Under the pieces are notes generated by a model. It saw only the letters and a list, made by a program, of their open reading frames with translations. It was not told where the DNA came from and ran no database searches. This document shows, piece after piece, positions 1 through 10,157 of a stretch of DNA of 64,000 bases (the first letter of the stretch is position 1; every line of letters starts with the position of its first letter). The translations under genes were made by a program, and so were the position numbers. This DNA comes from Aliidiomarina minuta (GTDB lineage: Bacteria; Pseudomonadota; Gammaproteobacteria; Enterobacterales; Alteromonadaceae), in contig NZ_PIPL01000001.1 in the NCBI RefSeq assembly GCF_003987145.1, positions 620,001 through 684,000 of the forward strand, given 5' to 3'.

Positions 1-812
1 GGTTTACCACTGAGTCCGCCCATCTCATCAGCGGCAGGATGCCCCTTTACGGACTCTCTGGATATAGTAGTGTTTGTTGCTATTACACCATCAATAGCAT
101 GTTTCTTAAAAGCCTGTGCTAGTTGCACCACCTCTTGCTGATTGAGATCAGGCGCTATTTTAATCAGCACAGGAACATATTTATGATGCACACTCTGTAG
201 TTCTTGTTGTGTGGACTTAAGAGCACCGAGTAACTCTTCCAGGTGTTCTCCATGCTGCATAGCACGGAGTCCTGGAGTATTAGGCGATGAAATATTCACA
301 GTAATATAACTGGCATACGCATAAACTTTACGCATGCAGTAAACATAGTCTTCTGTCGCTTCGCTTTCGGCGGTATCTTTATTTTTACCGATATTAATTC
401 CAAGGATCCCCTCATAGGAGGAAGCCTTTACCTGTTCAACCAGGTAATCTACACCACGATTATTAAAACCCATGCGGTTAATAATAGCTTCATGTTCAGT
501 TAACCGGAACATGCGTGGTTTAGGATTACCTTCCTGAGCTCTGGGAGTCACCGTCCCTACTTCTATAAATCCGAAGCCCATTGCCCCAAAGGCATCAATA
601 CAGGTGGCATTTTTATCCAGCCCAGCCGCCAAACCAACTGCGTTAGGAAAAGTTAACCCCATGCATTGCACAGGTTTATCCGCTAAATGTTGCGACAGGC
701 ATCGCCGCATCGGCGAGCGGCCGATGCGTGATAACCAGTTTAATGTCAGATCATGAGAACGCTCGGCGTCCAGCTTAAAAAGCTGACGCCGTAGCAGGTT
801 GTACCAACTCAT
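1..812 (-). CDS. pyrD: Dihydroorotate dehydrogenase (quinone), class 2; 3' end cut by window edge
   Basis: Translating the minus strand from an ATG at 812 gives an open frame of 270 codons that runs off the window, so roughly the last 65 residues are missing (class 2 enzymes are about 335-340 aa). The protein begins with a membrane-associating helix (MSWYNLLRRQLFKLD), then shows AVGLAAGLDKNA, GFGFIEVGTVTP and the active-site segment NISSPNTPGLR with the catalytic-base serine typical of class 2. Known role: oxidation of dihydroorotate to orotate with FMN, passing electrons to quinone at the inner membrane, in pyrimidine synthesis. The ATG shares bases with the stop codon of the upstream NAD-GDH gene (TAATG), so translation is probably coupled. 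Assignment is secure. Confidence 0.95.
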   Translation of the reverse strand, partial: MSWYNLLRRQLFKLDAERSHDLTLNWLSRIGRSPMRRCLSQHLADKPVQCMGLTFPNAVGLAAGLDKNATCIDAFGAMGFGFIEVGTVTPRAQEGNPKPRMFRLTEHEAIINRMGFNNRGVDYLVEQVKASSYEGILGINIGKNKDTAESEATEDYVYCMRKVYAYASYITVNISSPNTPGLRAMQHGEHLEELLGALKSTQQELQSVHHKYVPVLIKIAPDLNQQEVVQLAQAFKKHAIDGVIATNTTISRESVKGHPAADEMGGLSGK

Positions 813-3800
813 TATTTCATCGAACCGCAGTTATGACTGAGCAGCATGAGCTCCCGTAACGCGACAGAGAACTTAGCAAATTCATGGCTCTTCGTGGTGC
901 GGAAATCAGCAAGCATTTGTTTCCAACGCTCAATAAACTGACTATGCGCATCCACCCATTTCTCCAGCATCGCCGACGCATCCTTCTCATCTCCAGAGAA
1001 GTTAAATACCGCGTTGGTTAATGAGCGTTGCTGCCAATCAAGTTCTTCACGGAAGGCTGCCCGGGCCAATGCCTGCCAGTGGTTTGCTACAGGCTGACTA
1101 TTAACCTGTTCTAAGAACCAGTGTAAATCAATTTCAGCGCCCATACGGAAATAGACTTCGGCCACCAGAGGAACTTTAGTTTTATGTTCCGCTGCGACTT
1201 CTGCGATGTCCATGGCTGAGAATACTGTGCTTAAAGTCCCCACTTCAATAGCAAGTGCTTTAGGTACACCCTGCTCAACCATTTTGTCGATATTCTTCTG
1301 CAGATTTTCCGCTTCATTATTGCTCATATACTTAAGGGAATTCTGGCGTAAGTCTTTAAAAGCTGGCTGATAAAAATCGATGTGTTCCTGAATCGTTTTA
1401 AACGCTGGGTTGCGATGACGCAGGAACCAGCGAGTAGTCCGACGAACCATGCGACGCACCTGGAATAATACGTCATTCTGCACCTTCGCTGGAATAATAT
1501 TATTCAAAGCTTCAATTTCACGCCATAAACGAGGACAGTCAAAAACTTCACGAGATACTACATAAGCATTTGCTATCTCAGCAATACTGGCTCCGGTGGC
1601 CTCATTTTTACGGCTAACGAAGTTCGGGCCCATATCATTAACAATATTATTCGCTAATTTAGTCGCTATAATCTGCCCGCGTAATGGATGATCCTTCATT
1701 TGTTCACTAAATTCTTCCCGCAATACTTCAGGAAAAGCAGTGAAAAGCTCTTTGCTGTGGAAAGGATCCTCAGTTATAGCTTCAGTTTGCAACTCGTCTT
1801 TCAATACCATCTTGCCATAAGCTGTCAGCACCGATAGCTCAGGGCGAGTCAGTCCTTTACCCGAAGCAGTGCGTTCAGCCAACTCATCATCGTCGGGCAA
1901 AAACTCTATCGTACGGTCAAGCAAACCGTCACGCTCTAACTGATGGATAAAACGCTGCATTTCTTTAATCTGATCAGCGCCTCGCAATAAGGTTATCGAA
2001 ATAGACTGGGTCTGACGATTACAGTCATTCAATACCAGCTCCGCCACGTCATCTGTCATCTGATAAAGTAATTTGTCGCGCTGTTCGCGAGTCAAAGCGC
2101 CCTGATTCACAGCACCATTCAGCAGGATCTTAATGTTCACTTCGTTATCAGAACAATCGACACCACCTACGTTGTCGACGAAATCGGTGTTCACCCGGCC
2201 ACCATTGGCGGCAAATTCAATGCGCCCAAGCTGCGTAAAGCCTAAATTACCACCTTCACCGACGACTTTAGCTCGCAAGTCCTTGCCATCAATTCGTAAA
2301 GCATCATTCGCGCGATCTCCAACATCGACATCGCTTTCCTTACTACCTTTAACGTAAGTTCCGATGCCACCATTCCAGATAAGATCCACTTCGGCACTCA
2401 GTAAGGCTTTAATCAGTTCATTCGGCGCCATTGATTTTTTCTGGCTACCTATTAACTTTTTAATTTCCGGCGTCAACTCAATCGACTTAGCACTTCGGGA
2501 GAAAATACCACCACCTTTACTGATCAGCTTTTTATCAAAGTCTTCCCAGCTCGAACGTGGCATTTTGAACAGTCTTTCCCGCTCAGTCCAGGTTTTGGCT
2601 GCATCCGGATCCGGGTCAATAAAGATATGTAAGTGATTAAAAGCAGCCACCAGCTTGGTGTGTTTAGAAAGCAGCATTCCATTACCAAATACATCCCCGC
2701 CCATGTCGCCGATAGCAACACAGGTAAAGTCGGTGGTTTGGCAGTCAACGCCCATTTCACGAAAATGACGCTTAACCGACTCCCAGGCACCGCGTGCTGT
2801 GATACCCATTTTCTTGTGGTCGTAACCTACAGATCCACCAGAAGCAAATGCATCACCTAACCAGAAGTTATATTCAGCAGCAATGCCGTTAGCAATGTCT
2901 GAGAAAGTTGCGGTGCCTTTATCAGCTGCGACCACCAGGTACTGGTCTTCATCATCGTGTCTGACTACGGCTTCAGGATGAACTATTTCACCTTCGATAA
3001 TGTTATCGGTAATATCCAGTAGTGCGCGGATAAAGGTGCGATAACAGGCTTTGCCTTCTTCAAAGAACGCTTCCCGTTCGGCAGGCAGTTTTTTGCAAAC
3101 GAAACCGCCTTTTGCCCCGACCGGCACTATAACTGCGTTCTTAACCTGTTGAGCCTTGACCAGCCCTAACACCTCAGTACGGAAATCTTCACGCCGGTCT
3201 GACCAACGCAGACCACCACGGGCAACTTTACCGCCTCGTAAATGCACCCCTTCTATACGAGGTGAATAAACGAATATCTCGTATTTAGGCAGCGGTAACG
3301 GCATTTCAGGAATATCTTCCGGCAGGAATTTAATAGAGGTATATGACTTTTCTTCGCCATTCTCATCTGCCTGGAAAAAATTGGTACGGAGCGCCGCATG
3401 GATTAAGTCCATGTAGCGACAAATAATACGATCATCATCCAGACTACTGACATCCTCTAGTGAAGACTGAATGCGGGTAACCACGTTTTCGAGTTTTTTC
3501 TCGGTGAATTTAACCTTAGGGTCAAACTTGGTGTAGAACATTTTGACCAATAGTTTGGCAATAGCCGGATAACGCGAGAAAGTGTTCTCAATATAGCTTT
3601 GGCTGAACGTAACACCAATTTGACGCATATATTTGGCAAACATACGCAAAATAACAACGTGCCGACCGGTCATACCAGCGCCCAGAATCAGACGGTTAAA
3701 ACCGTCGTCTTCGTAATGCCCTGCCCACACCTTAGCGAACGCATCCTGGAAGTTATCTCTACTTTTATCCAGGTCCAGTTTGCCAGCAGTGTGTAACATG

Positions 3801-5656
3801 AAGAAATCCAATACCCAGAAAACATGACCGTCGTTGGTTTTGATCTGGTAGGGACTTTCGTTAATAATACGCAGGCCGAAATTTTCCAGCATTGGCAAGA
3901 CGTCAGACAGATGAATAGGCTCATCTTTATGGAAAAGCTTTAGTTTTACATGCTTGGAATCATCCTGAACTTCCTGAGCCCGATAGAACAGCATTCCCAG
4001 TTTATGGTCATCGTCTAGTCGTTCTAACTGCGCAATATCGGCCAGAGCCACGGCTGGCAATACTTCTTCTTTGTACGCTCGGGAAAAGCCCTGAGCGTAA
4101 CGACGCACCAATTGGCGTGCTTTCGATTCACCATGAGCGCTCAACAGAATGCGTTCCAGATTGTCTTCCCAGGAACGTGCAGCTTCAACTAAATCATCTT
4201 CTAACTCTTTCACATTTATATCCTGATCACTGTCCTTAACCCGCACCGTATACTGAGTACGTGCTAATGCTGATTCTGAGAAGAACGTATTAAAATCAAC
4301 TTCCTCTTCACTACCCATAGTGCGCGCTAAAATTGCCTGAGTTTTTTCTCGTAGCAAGGTGTTATAACGCTCTTTAGGCACGTACACCATCACCGTAATA
4401 AAGCGCCCGTAGATATCTCTGCGCATGAAAACACGGGTCATATCACGTTCCTGGATCTGTAATACACCCAGGGTGATATCGAGCAGGTTTTTATCATTGG
4501 TCTGCACTATTTCATCACGCGGATAGGTTTGCATGATATTAAGCAGTGCTTTGCTGGCATGAGATCCAGGAGCAAACTTCGAGTTTTTCATAACACGCTG
4601 GATTTTATCTTTCACCAATGGGATATCCATTGCACTATCATTATAAAAGCTCGCTGAATAAAGCCCGATAAAACGATCTTCACCTATCACTTTACCGCTT
4701 TTATCAAAGCGTTTTATGCCAATATAATCAGAGTGTGCCGGGCGATGCACTCGTGAACGAGCATTGGTTTTAGTCAACAATAAAAGTTCATCGTCGCCAA
4801 ATGCTATATGACGAGCATCTTCCGGTAGATCGGAGATACGTAAGGGTTGTTTTCCCTGAGACTTTTTCATTAAGCCCAGGCTACTTTCTTCTTCCTGAAT
4901 TAATTGGTAGTCGCCTTTCACCGGCTCAACCCGATAACTACGGTAGCCCATGAGTGTAAAATTATCTTTTGCTAACCAGCTCAAAAAGCGCTTAGCTTCA
5001 GCCAGCTTGTCTTTATCACCAGGAAAATTATTCGTTTCAATATTCTCGGCAATTTCTTCAAGTCGGGCACGCATAGGTTTCCAGTCAGACACCGCCAGTG
5101 TAACCTCGTCCATAACGGAGGCCAGTTCCTGCTTCAAAGCTTTCAGACTTTCGTTGTCGACCTGACGATCAACCTCAATCAGAAATACGGTATCAGTTTG
5201 TCCGCTTTTAGAAGTTTGCCCCGCTGGCAGCACTTCGGTTACGTTACCCTGCTTATCGCGTTTGTGTACTAATGGCGTGTGTAATAATAAATGAGCAGCG
5301 ATGCCTGAACGGTTCAATGCCATACGCACTGAATCAACCATAAATGGCATATCGGTCTGAATAATTTCGATAATAGTATGGGGGGATTCCCAGCCATGTT
5401 TGCTCACTTCCGGGTTATATACTTTAATCGTCGCTTTACTGTTTGATTCATAGTTATTAAAACTATGCCACAAACCAATGACAGCACCGTACATATTGCT
5501 TTCATCACGACCTTTAAGATCGTCCCGTGAAACGGTGCGGTATAAGCGTTGCGCAAAGGTATTTACGATGTCTGCTGCCTCAGCAGGCATTTTTTTGCGG
5601 ATGATATCAGAAACTTTCTCGAGGAGTACTGGTGGTTGACCTTCGACCAACGCCAT
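812..5656 (-). CDS. gdhB: NAD-specific glutamate dehydrogenase, 180-kDa class
   Basis: A 1614-residue protein, the usual size of the large bacterial NAD-GDH class. The N-terminal third is a regulatory ACT-like region. The central catalytic domain shows GAKGGFVCKKLP with the active-site lysine near residue 850 and the dinucleotide-binding region GDMGGDVFGNGML near 985; the C-terminal third is helical. Known reaction: oxidative deamination of glutamate to 2-oxoglutarate and ammonium with NAD+, a catabolic route that brings amino-acid carbon into the TCA cycle. The start follows an AAGGAAAA ribosome-binding site. A 163-bp leader separates it from the DUF2835 gene, so it probably has its own promoter, and its stop overlaps the pyrD start. 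The symbol gdhB follows Pseudomonas usage. Confidence 0.95.
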   Translation of the reverse strand: MALVEGQPPVLLEKVSDIIRKKMPAEAADIVNTFAQRLYRTVSRDDLKGRDESNMYGAVIGLWHSFNNYESNSKATIKVYNPEVSKHGWESPHTIIEIIQTDMPFMVDSVRMALNRSGIAAHLLLHTPLVHKRDKQGNVTEVLPAGQTSKSGQTDTVFLIEVDRQVDNESLKALKQELASVMDEVTLAVSDWKPMRARLEEIAENIETNNFPGDKDKLAEAKRFLSWLAKDNFTLMGYRSYRVEPVKGDYQLIQEEESSLGLMKKSQGKQPLRISDLPEDARHIAFGDDELLLLTKTNARSRVHRPAHSDYIGIKRFDKSGKVIGEDRFIGLYSASFYNDSAMDIPLVKDKIQRVMKNSKFAPGSHASKALLNIMQTYPRDEIVQTNDKNLLDITLGVLQIQERDMTRVFMRRDIYGRFITVMVYVPKERYNTLLREKTQAILARTMGSEEEVDFNTFFSESALARTQYTVRVKDSDQDINVKELEDDLVEAARSWEDNLERILLSAHGESKARQLVRRYAQGFSRAYKEEVLPAVALADIAQLERLDDDHKLGMLFYRAQEVQDDSKHVKLKLFHKDEPIHLSDVLPMLENFGLRIINESPYQIKTNDGHVFWVLDFFMLHTAGKLDLDKSRDNFQDAFAKVWAGHYEDDGFNRLILGAGMTGRHVVILRMFAKYMRQIGVTFSQSYIENTFSRYPAIAKLLVKMFYTKFDPKVKFTEKKLENVVTRIQSSLEDVSSLDDDRIICRYMDLIHAALRTNFFQADENGEEKSYTSIKFLPEDIPEMPLPLPKYEIFVYSPRIEGVHLRGGKVARGGLRWSDRREDFRTEVLGLVKAQQVKNAVIVPVGAKGGFVCKKLPAEREAFFEEGKACYRTFIRALLDITDNIIEGEIVHPEAVVRHDDEDQYLVVAADKGTATFSDIANGIAAEYNFWLGDAFASGGSVGYDHKKMGITARGAWESVKRHFREMGVDCQTTDFTCVAIGDMGGDVFGNGMLLSKHTKLVAAFNHLHIFIDPDPDAAKTWTERERLFKMPRSSWEDFDKKLISKGGGIFSRSAKSIELTPEIKKLIGSQKKSMAPNELIKALLSAEVDLIWNGGIGTYVKGSKESDVDVGDRANDALRIDGKDLRAKVVGEGGNLGFTQLGRIEFAANGGRVNTDFVDNVGGVDCSDNEVNIKILLNGAVNQGALTREQRDKLLYQMTDDVAELVLNDCNRQTQSISITLLRGADQIKEMQRFIHQLERDGLLDRTIEFLPDDDELAERTASGKGLTRPELSVLTAYGKMVLKDELQTEAITEDPFHSKELFTAFPEVLREEFSEQMKDHPLRGQIIATKLANNIVNDMGPNFVSRKNEATGASIAEIANAYVVSREVFDCPRLWREIEALNNIIPAKVQNDVLFQVRRMVRRTTRWFLRHRNPAFKTIQEHIDFYQPAFKDLRQNSLKYMSNNEAENLQKNIDKMVEQGVPKALAIEVGTLSTVFSAMDIAEVAAEHKTKVPLVAEVYFRMGAEIDLHWFLEQVNSQPVANHWQALARAAFREELDWQQRSLTNAVFNFSGDEKDASAMLEKWVDAHSQFIERWKQMLADFRTTKSHEFAKFSVALRELMLLSHNCGSMK

Positions 5657-5729
5657 TTGCTATTTTCCTTGTAGCTAGCAGAAAATGAAGCCGTGGCAAA
5701 GAACTTGCCTGAGTGCCTTGCCGCGGGAG

Positions 5730-5749
5730 GAGAATATATAGGTATTCTC
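5730..5749. promoter_or_regulatory. Inverted repeat in the NAD-GDH leader
   Basis: GAGAATA and TATTCTC form perfect 7-bp arms around a 6-base centre, 74-93 bp upstream of the NAD-GDH start codon in the 163-bp gap 5657-5819. On the gene's strand the centre reads CCTATATATT, which resembles a -10 element, so the dyad could be an operator over the promoter or a small hairpin in the leader. No regulator is identified; this is a sequence observation only. Confidence 0.35.
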
Positions 5750-5819
5750 GGACGTTATGTTCTGAATTGCAATGCTTTATTAGCTGGTGCGAGGAGTATA
5801 GATACTATTTGCTTAAATT

Positions 5820-6050
5820 TTAAATATCCTGCAATTTCTGTAGTGACATAAAGCGATACTGAGCATCTGTTATCAGTTTAAAACGGCCACGAATCCCCTG
5901 CCCCGAAATAAAAGGAACCAGTCTGCGCAATGGTATTTGCACGCGCAGACCGTTATCAGCCTTCACCACGATATGGCTAAGTCCTTCCTTATAATATTTA
6001 CGTTCCAGTTCAGCGGACGTAAATATCAGAGCAAAATTAAATTCATACAT
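5820..6050 (-). CDS. DUF2835 family small protein
   Basis: A 76-residue protein without signal peptide or membrane segment. It matches what I recall of DUF2835 in gammaproteobacteria: an N-terminal strand, a central KYYKEGLSHIVVKADNGLRVQIP stretch (family pattern: YYxG...V.V.S.DG..IQ.P), then RLVPFISGQGIRGRF and a closing LQKL. Function is unknown. It starts 3 bases after the pepN stop and sits between pepN and NAD-GDH, so it is probably cotranscribed with pepN. The family assignment is fairly confident; nothing about role can be concluded. Confidence 0.8.
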   Translation of the reverse strand: MYEFNFALIFTSAELERKYYKEGLSHIVVKADNGLRVQIPLRRLVPFISGQGIRGRFKLITDAQYRFMSLQKLQDI

Positions 6051-6053
6051 AGT

Positions 6054-8666
6054 TTAATCTTGCTGCAGGCTCTGCTCCACTTTCTCATAAAGGTCACTAG
6101 CCAGATCCGGAAGCTCCTGCAAAGTTTTCAGCTCTTGTTTTAACAGAGTCTGTCGTTTTTCATCAAAACGACGCCATTGCAACAAAGCCGTAACCAAACG
6201 AGATGCTACCTGAGGATTACTGCTATTAAGGCGCACAATAACTTCCCTTAACCAGCGATAACCTTCTCCGTCTTCGCGATGTAATTGAGCCAGATTATGC
6301 GTAAAAGTAGCCACCAGTGAGTAAATCCGATTGGGGTTCTGCCAGCTAAAAGCCCCATGAGACGTCAGCTGTTTTACTGAATCCAGTGTTGAAGAGCGAG
6401 CAGCACTGGCCTGGGTAGCTAACCATTTATCCATCACCAGACTATTGCTCTGCCATTTAGCGGCAAATTCACGCAACATATTATCAGCACTGGTATGATT
6501 GGCGTGCACTGCGGCCTGCATAGCAGCTAACTCATCGGTCATATTGTCAGCTTTGCTAAACTGTCGCTCCAGCAAAGCCGTTATCTCCGGATTTTTAAGG
6601 TTTGCCAGGAATGCTAAGCAGGTATTTGCCAACATACGTTGGGCAATATCTGTGGGTGCAAATTGATAAGCGCCCTGCGGATGGCAGCTGGAATAGGTTT
6701 CTTTCAGTTCTTTTTCCAGCTCACTAGCCAATAATTGTTTAAGTTCCCCACAAACCCTGTGAATATCGGCTACTGGAATCACGTCGTACTCGCCACTTAA
6801 GGACTCTTCTGATGGTATTTGAAGCAATAAAGAAACTAATGCAGGATCGCTTTGTTGATTCTCCAGCTTGTGTTTAAGTGCATCCAGGCTGGCCTGGCTT
6901 AGCTGCACTGGACTGCCCGCAGCAATGGCTTTTTTCATCGCCTGCAAATAAACCTGCTGTGCCGCATCCCAACAAATAAATGGGTCCTGGCTATATGCCA
7001 GCAGAGTTAACAGCTGCTTTTCCTGATATTCATAATCAAGTTTAACAGGTGCAGAAAAACCGGCTAACAAGCCTGGCACTGGTTTTTCTTTAACTTTTTC
7101 AAAAACGAAGTCCTGTTGCTCTTCAGTCAACTGCAGAATATCGTTTTTCAATTCATCACTGGTTAGCTTTAATAACTCACCGCTGTCACTATAAAAATGT
7201 ACTCGCAATGGAATATGAAATGCCTGCTTCTTTTTCTGCCCCGGTGTGGCTGCTGTATGCTGTCGACAATGCAGGGTATAGCGTTCAGCTGAAGCATCAT
7301 AACTCTCAGTAATGCTAAGCACTGGTGTGCCAGCCTGCTCATACCAACGTCTGAACTGGCGCAGTTCAGTGCTGTTCGCGTCTTCCATAGCACAGACAAA
7401 GTCTTCACATGTAACGGCCTGACCATCATGGCGTTCAACATAAAGTTGCATGCCTTTCTGGAAACCCTGCTCGTCCAGTAAACTGTGCAGCATACGAATA
7501 ACTTCAGCGCCTTTATTATAAACGGTCACCGTATAGAAGTTATTCATTTCAATAACTTTATCCGGGCGGATAGGATGCGCCATTGGGCTGGAGTCTTCGT
7601 GAAACTGGTGCGTCCGCATAATGCGTACATCCTGGATGCGATGTACCGGGCGCATCGACATATCACCGCTAAACTCCTGATCACGAAACACCGTTAACCC
7701 TTCTTTCAGGCTTAACTGAAACCAGTCGCGACAGGTAATGCGATTGCCCGTCCAGTTATGGAAATATTCGTGACCTATAACCGATTCAACATTTAGAAAA
7801 TCCTGATCGGTGGCTGTCTTTGCATCCGCTAATACATATTTAGCATTAAAGACATTAAGACCTTTATTCTCCATAGCTCCCATATTGAAGAAGTCGACCG
7901 CGACTATCATGTAGATATCCAGATCATAGACCAGGTTAAAACGCACCTCGTCCCACTTCATCGCCGCTTTTAAGGAACGCATGGCAAATTCAGCACGACC
8001 CAGATTACCTTTATCGACAAATAGCTGCAGCGCAACATCGCGGCCATGCTTAGTGCGATAACTGTCTTCCAGTAAATCAAAGTCTCCGGCTACCACAGCG
8101 AACAAATAACAGGGTTTTGGATGCGGGTCATGCCAGCTGACCCAATGCTGTCCATTCTCAAGCTCACCGCTATCGGTTTTATTGCCATTCGCGAGCAGAT
8201 AAGGGTATTTATCTTTATCCGCCTGCAGCCGGGTGGTAAACACAGCAAGCACGTCGGGACGATCCAGGTAATAGGTAATACGGCGAAAGCCTTCCGCTTC
8301 GCATTGGGTGCAAAAAGCACCGCCCGACTTATACAGCCCTTCTAAAGCGCTGTTATTGGCAGGATCCAGCTGTGTGATTATTAAAAGTTCAAAGGCTTCC
8401 GGTACATCATCAATCTGTAGTTGATTGTTGACCACCTGAAAACGATGCTCAGATAAAACCTCGCCATCCAGTTCAATATTTATCAGTTTCAGCGCTTCAC
8501 CATCCAGGCGCAACGGTTCATTATGCTCACCCTGGCGGCGTACCGTCAGACGACTGCTTACCAGCGTCTGGTGATCCTGCAGGCGAATATCCAAATCCAC
8601 TTCATCAATAGTGTAATCCGGTGTTTGATAATCTTTGCGATATTTAGCTTGAGGCATAGTTGTCAT
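6054..8666 (-). CDS. pepN: Aminopeptidase N, M1 family
   Basis: 870 residues, the normal length of bacterial PepN. The substrate-binding GAMENKGLN motif lies near residue 265 and the zinc site HEYFHNWTGNR near 299, followed by the third ligand in KEGLTVFRDQEF. Known role: cytosolic removal of N-terminal residues from peptides using zinc, a major peptide-degrading activity. No signal peptide is visible. The gene begins one base after the nhaC stop and ends 3 bases before the DUF2835 start, so it lies inside a tight minus-strand operon with ion and amino-acid transporters. Assignment is secure. Confidence 0.97.
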   Translation of the reverse strand: MTTMPQAKYRKDYQTPDYTIDEVDLDIRLQDHQTLVSSRLTVRRQGEHNEPLRLDGEALKLINIELDGEVLSEHRFQVVNNQLQIDDVPEAFELLIITQLDPANNSALEGLYKSGGAFCTQCEAEGFRRITYYLDRPDVLAVFTTRLQADKDKYPYLLANGNKTDSGELENGQHWVSWHDPHPKPCYLFAVVAGDFDLLEDSYRTKHGRDVALQLFVDKGNLGRAEFAMRSLKAAMKWDEVRFNLVYDLDIYMIVAVDFFNMGAMENKGLNVFNAKYVLADAKTATDQDFLNVESVIGHEYFHNWTGNRITCRDWFQLSLKEGLTVFRDQEFSGDMSMRPVHRIQDVRIMRTHQFHEDSSPMAHPIRPDKVIEMNNFYTVTVYNKGAEVIRMLHSLLDEQGFQKGMQLYVERHDGQAVTCEDFVCAMEDANSTELRQFRRWYEQAGTPVLSITESYDASAERYTLHCRQHTAATPGQKKKQAFHIPLRVHFYSDSGELLKLTSDELKNDILQLTEEQQDFVFEKVKEKPVPGLLAGFSAPVKLDYEYQEKQLLTLLAYSQDPFICWDAAQQVYLQAMKKAIAAGSPVQLSQASLDALKHKLENQQSDPALVSLLLQIPSEESLSGEYDVIPVADIHRVCGELKQLLASELEKELKETYSSCHPQGAYQFAPTDIAQRMLANTCLAFLANLKNPEITALLERQFSKADNMTDELAAMQAAVHANHTSADNMLREFAAKWQSNSLVMDKWLATQASAARSSTLDSVKQLTSHGAFSWQNPNRIYSLVATFTHNLAQLHREDGEGYRWLREVIVRLNSSNPQVASRLVTALLQWRRFDEKRQTLLKQELKTLQELPDLASDLYEKVEQSLQQD

Positions 8667-8667
8667 G

Positions 8668-10137
8668 TCAGGCTACAGCTCCCTGGTTTGGCTTATGATC
8701 GCTTAAGCGTAGAATTCTGAAGTTGGTATAAGCGTAGACAATAGCTATCAAAGGTGTCAGGTATAAAAAGAATGCAAATGGCGCATATTGCAGTGGGCTC
8801 ACGGCCAGAACACTAAACATATAGGCACCACAGGTATTCCATGGAATCAGTGCTGACGTGAGGGTACCGCTGTCTTCCAGGGTACGTGATAAAACACGAG
8901 GGTCCAGATCCCGGTTTGCGTATTCTTCACGGAACATGCGACCTGGCAATACGATGGCCATATACTGATCAGCGGTCAGTACGTTAGCACCAAAACAGGT
9001 GAATAAAGTGGCAGTAATCAATGAGCCAGTGGAGTTAACTGCTTTGAGCATGCCTTTAATAAGCTTACGTAATAACCCAGTGCATTCCATAATAGCGCCA
9101 AAGGTCATCGCACTCAGGATCAGCCACACCGTATTCAGCATGCTCGACATACCGCCACCACTGAGCAACGAATCCAGGTCTGAATCTCCGCTAGTCACCG
9201 AAGTACCATCAGCCAGCGCTATCCAGACAACCTGAAGTGTACCTAACCAGCTATCCGCCAACGCCGGGCTTACCATGCCCTGCACCACTTCGTACTGGAA
9301 GAGCACTGCCCAGAGCCCGCCCAACAACGCACCTATAAATATGGTAGGTAATGCAGGCTGGCGCAGTACCGCCATGCCAAAAAGAATAGCCAGCGGGATC
9401 AGCATCAGCGGATTAATATTAAAAATATCCTGCAAGTCATTCTGCATACTCACCAAAGTGTCCAGGTTGGCGCTGGATGAACCGGTAAAGCCCAGAATGA
9501 CAAAGAGAAGCAAAGCAATGACAAATGCGGGAACCGCGGTATAGGTCATGTAGCGGATATGGGCAAAGAGTTCTGTCCCACTAACCGCAGGAGCCAGGTT
9601 GGTAGTATCCGAAAGCGGCGACATCTTATCGCCAAAATAAGAACCTGAAACTACAGCACCGGCTGTAATAGCCAACGACAGTTCCATACCGGTAGCCACA
9701 CCGATAAGCGCAACACCTATAGTTGCTGCAGTGGTCCATGAGCTGCCAATAGAAATTGCAACAATGGCACATATCAGACAGCTTGCGGCATAAAACCAGG
9801 TTGGGCTTAATAATTCCAGACCATAATAAATAAGGGTCGGTACAATTCCGGCCAGCAACCAGGTACCTATCAACGACCCCACCATTAATATGATCAAGAT
9901 GGCGCCTAACGCAACCGAAATGCCTTTGGTAATGCCGTCCTCAATATCGCTCCAGCTATAACCGTTGCTAAAGGCGACCACTGAGGCGATAGCTGCAGCT
10001 ACCAGTAAAGCTATCTGATTGGGACCGTAAGAAGAATCAGCCCCAAATAAATAAACCGAACTTGCCAGCATCACAATAAGTGCCAACAAGGGAAACAGCG
10101 CCTGTATATAGGACGGCTTTTTTATAGAATCCGACAT
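8668..10137 (-). CDS. nhaC: Na+/H+ antiporter, NhaC family
   Basis: 489 residues made almost wholly of hydrophobic helices (about 11-12 segments). Recognisable NhaC features are the conserved membrane pattern SGSYFGDKMSPLSDTTNLA in the first half and LTADQYMAIVLPGRMF with EDSGTLTSALIPWNTCGAYM in the second. Known role: export of Na+ in exchange for H+ in the inner membrane. Its neighbours are a Na+-coupled symporter 20 bp upstream and pepN 1 bp downstream. I infer that it recycles Na+ brought in with amino acids, as well as serving general salt and pH homeostasis. Confidence 0.93.
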   Translation of the reverse strand: MSDSIKKPSYIQALFPLLALIVMLASSVYLFGADSSYGPNQIALLVAAAIASVVAFSNGYSWSDIEDGITKGISVALGAILIILMVGSLIGTWLLAGIVPTLIYYGLELLSPTWFYAASCLICAIVAISIGSSWTTAATIGVALIGVATGMELSLAITAGAVVSGSYFGDKMSPLSDTTNLAPAVSGTELFAHIRYMTYTAVPAFVIALLLFVILGFTGSSSANLDTLVSMQNDLQDIFNINPLMLIPLAILFGMAVLRQPALPTIFIGALLGGLWAVLFQYEVVQGMVSPALADSWLGTLQVVWIALADGTSVTSGDSDLDSLLSGGGMSSMLNTVWLILSAMTFGAIMECTGLLRKLIKGMLKAVNSTGSLITATLFTCFGANVLTADQYMAIVLPGRMFREEYANRDLDPRVLSRTLEDSGTLTSALIPWNTCGAYMFSVLAVSPLQYAPFAFFLYLTPLIAIVYAYTNFRILRLSDHKPNQGAVA

Positions 10138-10157
10138 TGATTAAAGTTTCCTGCTTA

